The notes beneath the pieces are model-generated. The model was not told the origin of the DNA. It made no database searches and saw nothing but the letters and a program-made list of their open reading frames with translations. From Polyangiaceae bacterium (lineage in GTDB: Bacteria > Myxococcota > Polyangia > Polyangiales > Polyangiaceae): a DNA stretch of 21,990 nt. The stretch lies in NCBI GenBank assembly GCA_025936205.1, contig JAICTU010000096.1:1-21990 (forward strand), given 5' to 3'. The first letter of the stretch is position 1; each line of letters begins with the position of its first letter. Shown one piece after another: positions 16,535 through 21,990 of this stretch. A program made the position numbers and the translations under genes.

Positions 16535-17496
16535 GCGGCCCCCTTCTCGGCGGGAGTACCGCCGGCCAGCTTCAAGAACACGTCTTCCAACTCGCTCTCC
16601 GTCTTGGCCAGCGTGAGCAGCGGAAAGCCCGCCTGCAGCAGGCTCGCGCCGAGCTGCTCGCGCACGTCGCGCTTGGCCTGCACTTCGAAGCTCTGCACCT
16701 TCGCCCCGCGCTCCAGCGCCGGAATGGCGCCGGCGTTACCGACGCCCGGGATGGCCCGGATCACGCTCAGGATGCGCGCCAGGTCCCCACTGTCCGCCCG
16801 CACCGTCAGCTCGATGCGCAAGCCCTCGAGCAGACTCTGCGAGAGCTCTTCTTCCGTGCCCGACGCCACTACCCTGCCGTCGCGCAGCACCAGCAAGCGG
16901 TCACAGGTCTCGCTGATTTCCGACAGGATGTGACTCGACACCAGCACGGTATGGTTTTCACGCAGCTGCCGCACCAGCGCGCGCATCTCCACGATCTGCA
17001 CCGGGTCGAGACCGCTGATCGGTTCGTCGAGCACCACCAGCTCCGGGTCGTGCACCACCGCCTGAGCGATGCCGACACGCTGCCGAAAGCCGTGCGACAG
17101 GGAGAACATCGGCTCCTTCAAGACCGCAGTGAGGCCGAGCTTCTCGGCGACCGCGGGCACGCGCGTGCGGCCCTCGGCGGCAGGACGGCCCCGCAGCTCC
17201 ATGGCGAACTGCAGGTACTCCCCCACCCGCATCTCGTCGTACAGCGGAGGCGTGTCGGGCAGGTACCCGATCTTTCGCCGCACCTCTTCGGGGCGCTCCA
17301 CCACGTCGATCCCCTGCACGCGGACTGTCCCGGAAGTGGGCAGCAGATCGCACGCGAGGATGCGCAGGGTCGTGGTTTTACCGGCGCCGTTCAAGCCCAG
17401 CAAGCCGACGACTTCACCCTTCTCGATCGTAGCGGACACGGGACCGATCGCTCGGCTCTGCCCGTAATACTTGCATAACTCTTGTATCTCGATCAC
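16531..17496 (-). CDS. ABC transporter ATP-binding protein (GldA/NosF-like)
   Basis: The product has 321 residues. GTG at 17496 is chosen because the family's MIEIQELCKYYG start begins there and GGGA lies about eight bases upstream; the open frame to 17676 has no family similarity. It has Walker A GLNGAGKT (34-41), signature LSHGF (133-137, the LSHGxRQRVGIAQA variant common in GldA-like proteins), Walker B LVVLDEP (153-159), D-loop SGLDP and switch SSHIL. A C-terminal regulatory part of about 100 residues follows, as in other exporters of this class. It supplies ATP hydrolysis for the permease encoded next. It heads the four-gene operon; its leader holds overlapping inverted repeats. Confidence 0.94.
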   Translation of the reverse strand: MIEIQELCKYYGQSRAIGPVSATIEKGEVVGLLGLNGAGKTTTLRILACDLLPTSGTVRVQGIDVVERPEEVRRKIGYLPDTPPLYDEMRVGEYLQFAMELRGRPAAEGRTRVPAVAEKLGLTAVLKEPMFSLSHGFRQRVGIAQAVVHDPELVVLDEPISGLDPVQIVEMRALVRQLRENHTVLVSSHILSEISETCDRLLVLRDGRVVASGTEEELSQSLLEGLRIELTVRADSGDLARILSVIRAIPGVGNAGAIPALERGAKVQSFEVQAKRDVREQLGASLLQAGFPLLTLAKTESELEDVFLKLAGGTPAEKGAA

Positions 17497-17517
17497 AAGC
17501 TTTCCCGTCCCGAAGGT

Positions 17518-17550
17518 TTGGAGGGTTCCAAGGACTCCGCGCGCCTTGGA
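17518..17550 (-). promoter_or_regulatory. Alternative hairpins in the ABC-operon leader
   Basis: Two inverted repeats share one arm. TCCAAGG (17527-17533) pairs with CCTTGGA (17544-17550) across ten bases. TTGGA (17518-17522) pairs with TCCAA (17527-17531) across four. They lie 22-54 bases before the ATPase start. Only one hairpin can form at a time, so a switch is possible; equally it could be an operator with repeated TTGGA half-sites. Confidence 0.35.
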
Positions 17551-17716
17551 CCGATGAGCGGACGCGGTTATTCCCTCAACCCCTTGCAAAGCGCAAGAGA
17601 TGGCGTGCAAGTCCCGAGCTAGCTTGGTCTTGGACACATTCCCCCAACGGGAGGCCCTGACGCCGGACAACGGCACCGCTCGTCACTCTCCGATCGGCAA
17701 CGGGGATGGCCGCCTC

Positions 17717-18883
17717 ATGCCGCTGTCGCCGCGGGATCTGGCGGACGCGATCCGCGAAGCTGCGCTCACCCTGGGCTTCGCCCGGGTGGGCTTCTGCCCG
17801 ATCGAGCCGTTTGCCCAGGCAGGCGAGGCGCTGCGCGGCTGGCTCGAGCGCGGGCTCCACGGCGACATGGCGTATCTCGCTGGGGAGACACGCCACGAGC
17901 CGAGCCGGCTCTTGCCCGAAGCCCGCAGCTTGATCGTGGTGGCGTTGCCGTACGGCGGGGACGAACCAGCCCGCAACGAGCGGCGCTTGCCCCTGACCGG
18001 CCAAATCGCCCGCTATGCCCGCGGCGCGGACTATCATTCGGTGCTCAAGGAAAAGCTGCGGCTGCTGGCCGATCGCTGCGCCGAGCTGACCGGGCGCAGC
18101 GTGCTGGCACGCCCTTGTGTGGACACGGCGCCGCTGCTCGAGCGCGAAGCCGCGCGGCGCGCGGGCATCGGCTTCACTGCGAAGTCGACCTTGACCATCG
18201 CTCCCGGCCTGGGCAGCTACGTGCTGCTCGGCGAGCTCTTGCTCGACTTGGAGCTCCACCCGGATCAGCCGCTCGCGGCGCGCGGCTGCGGCAGCTGCAC
18301 GAGCTGCCTCGTGGCGTGTCCCACCTCCGCATTCCTGGACGCCTACACGCTCGATGCCCGCCGCTGCATCTCGTATCTGACCATCGAGATCAAAGGGCCG
18401 ATCCCGCGCGAGCTGCGCCCGCTGATCGGCGACTGGGTCTTCGGCTGCGATGTGTGTCAGGAGGTCTGCCCCTTCAACCATTCGCGGCGCCCCCGCCCCC
18501 ACGACCCTGCGCTGGCGCCCCATCCGCGCCTGAGCGCGCCCGGGCTCGCGAGCTTGCTGGAGCTGACGGCGGCCGGGTACCGCCGCTTCGTCAAGCGCAG
18601 CGCTCTGCGACGCATCGGCCGCGTGCAATTGCAACGCAATGCGGCGGTGGCTCTCGGCAACTCGGGTGCGCCGGAAGCAGTGGAGCCGCTGGCGCGCAGT
18701 CTGGCGACCAACTCCAGCGAGCTGGTCAGGGCGCATGTCGCCTGGGCTCTCGGGCGCCTGCCGGGGGTCGAGCCCCGGCGCTTGCTCCAGGCCCACCGCG
18801 AGCGCGAGCCGGAGGCCTCGGTGCTAGAAGAGATTGATCTCGCCTTGGCCCAATCCCGACGCACAGATGCACCATCACTCTAG
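17717..18883 (+). CDS. queG: Epoxyqueuosine reductase
   Basis: QueG carries out the last step of queuosine synthesis in tRNA, reducing epoxyqueuosine with cobalamin and two [4Fe-4S] clusters. The 389-residue product fits the family. Features seen are LGFARVGF near the N-terminus and VDTAPLLEREAARRAGIGF with the catalytic Asp136. Cluster motifs are CGSCTSCLVACP (Cys191, 194, 197, 201) and CDVCQEVCPFN (Cys244, 247, 251), with Cys217 in RRCISYL. C-terminal HEAT-like helices contain RNAAVALGNSG and VRAHVAWALGRL. ATG at 17717 is used, with GGGGA ten bases upstream; a 39-residue extension to 17600 is open but has no family match. It is divergent from the ABC operon and leads the plus-strand run to trpC. 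Confidence 0.95.
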   Translation: MPLSPRDLADAIREAALTLGFARVGFCPIEPFAQAGEALRGWLERGLHGDMAYLAGETRHEPSRLLPEARSLIVVALPYGGDEPARNERRLPLTGQIARYARGADYHSVLKEKLRLLADRCAELTGRSVLARPCVDTAPLLEREAARRAGIGFTAKSTLTIAPGLGSYVLLGELLLDLELHPDQPLAARGCGSCTSCLVACPTSAFLDAYTLDARRCISYLTIEIKGPIPRELRPLIGDWVFGCDVCQEVCPFNHSRRPRPHDPALAPHPRLSAPGLASLLELTAAGYRRFVKRSALRRIGRVQLQRNAAVALGNSGAPEAVEPLARSLATNSSELVRAHVAWALGRLPGVEPRRLLQAHREREPEASVLEEIDLALAQSRRTDAPSL

Positions 18884-18895
18884 ATCTGATTTCTC

Positions 18896-19492
18896 ATGTC
18901 TTTGAGACCCCTTCCGGAAGACCGCCGCGAGCGGCTGCCCCGGCTCTCGATGGGCCAGCTGGGAGTGGTGTTGCTGCTGGTGTCGATCAGCGTGCTGTTC
19001 CTGGCTGCCAGCGTGGCGGTGCTGATCACACATGCCCAGGCTCCCGAATGGCGCTCCTCCGAGCGACACGGCCTGCCCTGGAGCACCGCGCTGAGCACGG
19101 CGCTGATCGCCGTCGTCAGCACCCAGTTGCAGCTCAGCCTGATCGCGATCCGCAGCAACCGCTTCACGACCTGCCTCAGCCGGTTGCGGCAGGGCACCTA
19201 CGCGGCTGCGGGCTTTCTGTTCGTGCAGGCCTGGAATGCGCGTCAGCTGTTTGCGCTGCAGGGCCCGAGCCTCAACCGAGCCCTGTTCTTGTTTTCCTAT
19301 GGCCTACTGGTCGGCCTACATGCTCTGCACGTACTGGGAGGCTTCGTTCCACTGGTCATCGTGCAGAGCCGGATCGCGCGCCGCGACTACTCCAGCTCAC
19401 GGCATGCCGGGCTCACGTTCTGCGTCCAGTACTGGCACTACTTGAGCGTGATCTGGCTGGCGCTGCTCGCCACGCTCGCCTGGGTGGCCTGA
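18896..19492 (+). CDS. Cytochrome c oxidase subunit III-like membrane protein
   Basis: The product has 198 residues with five hydrophobic segments at about 20-46, 64-86, 99-118, 128-156 and 175-197. FLFSYGLLVGLHALHVLGGF (132-150) matches the subunit III motif with paired His, and FCVQYWHYLSVIWLAL (176-190) matches the YWHFVDVVW region. The motif's Asp is Ser here. Heme-copper oxidase subunit III normally works beside subunits I and II in the inner membrane. No such genes are nearby, so this may be a detached or repurposed subunit. It starts 12 bases after queG and ends 19 bases before trpD on the same strand. The ATG at 18896 has no strong ribosome-binding site. Confidence 0.8.
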   Translation: MSLRPLPEDRRERLPRLSMGQLGVVLLLVSISVLFLAASVAVLITHAQAPEWRSSERHGLPWSTALSTALIAVVSTQLQLSLIAIRSNRFTTCLSRLRQGTYAAAGFLFVQAWNARQLFALQGPSLNRALFLFSYGLLVGLHALHVLGGFVPLVIVQSRIARRDYSSSRHAGLTFCVQYWHYLSVIWLALLATLAWVA

Positions 19493-19511
19493 ACTCCGCT
19501 ATGGAGGGCAG

Positions 19512-20567
19512 ATGGCAGAAGCGGGCGGCCTCACCTTTTCCCAGGTCCTCGGCGAGCTCGAGCGCGGCCGCGGCCTGGACGCGGATGGGGCGCGGCGCGT
19601 GTTCGACGCGATCTTCGCGGGCGAATGGAATCCGATGCAGATCGCCGGCCTGCTCGTGGCCTTGCGGGTCGTCGGCGAGACTCCGGACGTGGTCTGCGCG
19701 GCCGCGGCGGCGATGCGCGCGCGCATGGTCTGCGTCGATCACTCCCTGCCGCTGGTGTTTGACACCTGTGGCACCGGCGGCGACGGCCAGGGCACCATCA
19801 ACGTGTCGACCGGGGCCGCGCTGATCGTCGCGAGCGCCGGCGTGCCGGTGGCCAAGCACGGCAACCGTGCCGCCTCCAGCCGCTCGGGCAGCGCCGATGT
19901 GCTGGGTGCGCTGGGCATTCCGCTCGACCTCCCGCCGAGCGCGCAGAGCGGTCTCTTGGCGAGCAACAACATCGCCTTCCTGTTCGCGCCCGCCCATCAT
20001 CCGGCGATGAGGCACGCCAACCCGGTCCGGCGCGAGCTCGGCGTGCGCACCATCTTCAACGTGCTCGGGCCCCTCGCCAATCCCGCTCGCGCCACGCATC
20101 AGCTGGTGGGCGCCTTTTCCGACGCTGTGCGCGACCTGATGGCGCGCGCGCTGCGCCAGCTCGGCTCGCGCTCGGCGTGGGTGGTCCACTCCGAAGACGG
20201 GCTCGACGAGATCAGCCCCTATGCGCCGACGCGCGTCAGCGTCGTCACACCGGCGGGGGTACAGGAGCGCTGCGTGGCGCCGGAAGACTTTGGCCTGCAG
20301 CGCAGCCCTGCCGGCGCGCTCGCCGGCGGCGACCCGGAACACAACGCCGGCATTCTGCAGCACATCCTTGCGGGCGAAAAGCACCCGGCACGCACCGCGT
20401 TGGTGCTGAACGCGGCGGCATCACTCGCCATCGCGCGCGGGATCGAGCTGCGCGCGGCCGCCGGTCTGGCCGAGTCCGCGCTCGCCAGCGGCGCCGCGCT
20501 GAAAACACTGGAGACCTGGCGCGAGCTGGCACGTGCGGCCGCCCCCACGCCGAGCCCCAGCGCATGA
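19512..20567 (+). CDS. trpD: Anthranilate phosphoribosyltransferase
   Basis: TrpD joins anthranilate with PRPP, the second step of tryptophan synthesis. The 351-residue product is normal length. It has the PRPP loop DTCGTGGDG (84-92), INVST (96-100), KHGNRAASSRSGSADVL (115-131), and HHPAMRHANPVRRELGVRT followed by FNVLGPLANPA. GGAGGG lies just before the ATG at 19512. The stop codon overlaps trpC (ATGA). trpE/trpG are not in this window. Confidence 0.97.
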   Translation: MAEAGGLTFSQVLGELERGRGLDADGARRVFDAIFAGEWNPMQIAGLLVALRVVGETPDVVCAAAAAMRARMVCVDHSLPLVFDTCGTGGDGQGTINVSTGAALIVASAGVPVAKHGNRAASSRSGSADVLGALGIPLDLPPSAQSGLLASNNIAFLFAPAHHPAMRHANPVRRELGVRTIFNVLGPLANPARATHQLVGAFSDAVRDLMARALRQLGSRSAWVVHSEDGLDEISPYAPTRVSVVTPAGVQERCVAPEDFGLQRSPAGALAGGDPEHNAGILQHILAGEKHPARTALVLNAAASLAIARGIELRAAAGLAESALASGAALKTLETWRELARAAAPTPSPSA

Positions 20568-21331
20568 GCATCCTGGCCCGAATCCTCGACACCAAGCGCG
20601 GCGAGCTCGAGCAGTTGCGCCGCGAGCGTCTCCCCGCTCCGCCCGCGCTGCGCAGCTTCGATCTGCGCCGGTCCCCGGGCGGGGCGCTGCGGCTGATCAC
20701 GGAGATCAAGCGCCGTTCTCCGTCCGCCGGCGCACTCTCGCGCGTGCTGTCCGTCGCCGATCGAGCCCGTGCCTACGAGCGCGCCGGCGCCTCGATGCTG
20801 AGCGTGCTCTGTGATGCGACCTATTTCGACGGCTCCTTCCAGCACCTGGCCGAAGCGCGGGCGGCGAGCTCGCTGCCGATCCTGTGCAAGGAGTTCATCG
20901 TGGACGAGGCGCAGCTCGACGCCGCGCGAGCGCACGGCGCGGACCTGGTGCTGCTGATCGTGCGCTGCCTCGAGCCGGCCCAGCTCGCGCGCCTGCTGCG
21001 CGCGGCGGCGGAACGTGGCCTCGGTGTGCTCACCGAAGTGTACGCGCCGGAAGAAGTGCCGATCGCGCTCGACGCCGGGGCCGACCTGGTCGGCGTGAAC
21101 ACCCGCAACCTCGACACGCTCGAGCTCGACATCGCTCGCGGTGAACGTGTGCTGGCGGCGCTGCCGGAGCGCGTGATCCGGGTGCACCTGTCGGGCATCC
21201 GCGACGAGGTGCAGGTGCGCGCCTGCGCCCGTTCGCGCGCCGACGCCGCACTGATCGGCGAGACCCTGATGCGCCAGGACGATCCGGTGCCGCTCTTGTC
21301 CAGGCTGGTCGCCGCCGCCAGTTCGGGTTGA
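20564..21331 (+). CDS. trpC: Indole-3-glycerol phosphate synthase
   Basis: TrpC closes the indole ring from CdRP in tryptophan synthesis. The 255-residue product is a single-domain enzyme. By comparison with the Sulfolobus enzyme, these active-site residues are present: Glu47 and Lys49 in ITEIKRRSPS, Lys109 in CKEF (general acid), Glu158 in LTEV (general base), Asn179 in GVNTRNL and Ser210 in SGI. The Glu of the usual ESGI is Leu209 here (VHLSGI). ATG at 20564 overlaps the trpD stop (ATGA), giving translational coupling. The missing Glu makes reduced or altered activity possible, but all other catalytic residues remain. Confidence 0.95.
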   Translation: MSILARILDTKRGELEQLRRERLPAPPALRSFDLRRSPGGALRLITEIKRRSPSAGALSRVLSVADRARAYERAGASMLSVLCDATYFDGSFQHLAEARAASSLPILCKEFIVDEAQLDAARAHGADLVLLIVRCLEPAQLARLLRAAAERGLGVLTEVYAPEEVPIALDAGADLVGVNTRNLDTLELDIARGERVLAALPERVIRVHLSGIRDEVQVRACARSRADAALIGETLMRQDDPVPLLSRLVAAASSG

Positions 21332-21337
21332 GGCGCT

Positions 21338-21364
21338 GATATTTGCCGCGGCCGATATTTGCCG
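21338..21364. repeat. Tandem direct repeat GATATTTGCCG between trpC and xer gene
   Basis: GATATTTGCCG occurs at 21338-21348 and again at 21354-21364, a 16-base period, in the 62-base gap between trpC and the recombinase. AT-rich bases stand out in this GC-rich region. Two helical-spaced half-sites could bind a protein, but a chance small duplication is as likely. Confidence 0.5.
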
Positions 21365-21393
21365 AAGCGGTGCGGCGCGGGTAGCCTCTGGCC

Positions 21394-21990
21394 GTGAGCG
21401 TGGAGGCGCTGGTCGATGCCTATTTGAGCCACGCTCGCGTGGAGAAGGGGGCGAGCCGCAACACCATCGAGGCGTACGCCCGCGATCTGGGCGGCTTTGT
21501 CAGCTTCCTCTCCGAGCAGTCGATCAGTGATTTCGAGCAGGTAGACCTGGCGGTGGTCAGCGAGTGGCTGCAGTCGCTCACGGCGCGCGGCCTGTCGCCG
21601 CGCAGCTCCGCGCGCCACCTCTCCGCTCTGCGCGGCCTGATGCGCTTCCTGGTGCACGAAGACGAGCTGTGCAGCGACCCCACCGAGCTCGCGGCGCGGG
21701 CCCGTCTCGGGCGGCGGCTGCCCCGTCCGCTCAGCCAGGAGCAGGTGCTGCGCCTGCTGGAGATGCCGGATGCGACGCGCGTGCGCGGGCTCAGGGACCG
21801 CGCCATGCTGCACCTGATGTATGCCTCCGGGCTGCGCGTCAGCGAGCTCTTGTCGCTCCGGCTGCGCGATGTGGACCTGGCGCGCGGAGTGATCGCCGCC
21901 TATGGCAAGGGCAGCAAACGCCGCTTGGTGCCCGTGGGCGAGGTGGCCCTGCGACACCTGGAAGCGCATCTCGAAGCGCAGCCTCCCGCC
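21394..21990 (+). CDS. XerC/XerD-type tyrosine recombinase (3' part missing)
   Basis: The 199 visible codons are open to the right edge. GTG at 21394 starts the frame (an in-frame TAG ends at 21383). The N-terminal SAM-like domain has LVDAYLSHARVEKGASRNTI and ARHLSALRGLMRFLVHED. The catalytic part begins with LPRPLSQEQVLRLLEMPD. Arg148 in YASGLRVSELLSLRLRDVDL is the first catalytic Arg, and Lys172 in GKGSKRRLVPVG is the beta-hairpin Lys. The HxxR and Tyr motifs lie beyond the window. XerC/XerD resolve chromosome dimers at dif. The missing Tyr end leaves the type open, but length and motifs fit a housekeeping XerD better than a phage integrase. Confidence 0.9.
   Translation, partial: MSVEALVDAYLSHARVEKGASRNTIEAYARDLGGFVSFLSEQSISDFEQVDLAVVSEWLQSLTARGLSPRSSARHLSALRGLMRFLVHEDELCSDPTELAARARLGRRLPRPLSQEQVLRLLEMPDATRVRGLRDRAMLHLMYASGLRVSELLSLRLRDVDLARGVIAAYGKGSKRRLVPVGEVALRHLEAHLEAQPPA

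Noticed and set aside
17583..17597. CTTGC/GCAAG hairpin in the queG upstream region
   Set aside because: It has 5-base arms in GC-rich DNA and no clear link to a start or promoter.
21394..21990. Recombinase as sign of an integrated mobile element
   Set aside because: Motifs fit housekeeping XerC/XerD, and no attachment site, phage or transfer gene accompanies it.

Overview
The window is a GC-rich stretch of bacterial chromosome, densely packed with genes. No tRNA, rRNA, CRISPR array, insertion sequence or prophage gene was seen. Very high third-position GC, long antisense shadow frames, a large Ser/Thr kinase, a GldA/F/G-like ABC operon, several lipoproteins and a GspE-like ATPase suggest a Myxococcota (former Deltaproteobacteria) member. 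That assignment is inferred from gene content only.

Left part (1-6000). Minus-strand genes read leftward: surE (5'-nucleotidase), apt (adenine salvage), a BamA/TamA-like outer-membrane barrel without visible POTRA domains, and an overlapping lipoprotein cut by the window edge. Divergent from surE, across an inverted repeat, is a plus-strand gene for a single-pass membrane protein of unknown function. It converges on a small bolA/ibaG-type gene, preceded on the minus strand by a lipoprotein gene.

Centre (5950-12600). A plus-strand gene encodes an 1121-residue protein with a Ser/Thr kinase domain at its C-terminus (non-RD, HLD in the catalytic loop) behind about 800 helical residues. It is followed by a four-helix membrane protein that appears to be an internal duplication. 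Converging on this is a two-gene minus-strand unit: a GspE/PilB-type ATPase whose N-terminus is two membrane helices, and a small membrane-anchored PEGA-like protein. Their start and stop codons overlap.

Right-centre (12739-17496). A four-gene minus-strand operon encodes an ABC ATPase, an ABC-2 permease, a GldG-like protein and a DUF4340 protein, every junction overlapping. This is a recognisable but poorly understood export or cell-surface system related to the gliding ABC complex of Bacteroidota. Its leader holds two inverted repeats that share one arm and so could form alternative hairpins.

Right end (17717-21990). Plus-strand genes queG (queuosine synthesis), a cytochrome oxidase subunit III-like membrane protein, trpD, trpC and a xerC/D-type recombinase (cut by the window edge) lie in one close-packed run. 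TrpC has leucine where the family has a conserved active-site glutamate.

No single locus proves to be a new system. The best candidates for new biology are the membrane-anchored secretion-type ATPase with its PEGA partner, the kinase plus duplicated membrane protein, the TrpC substitution and the leader of the ABC operon.
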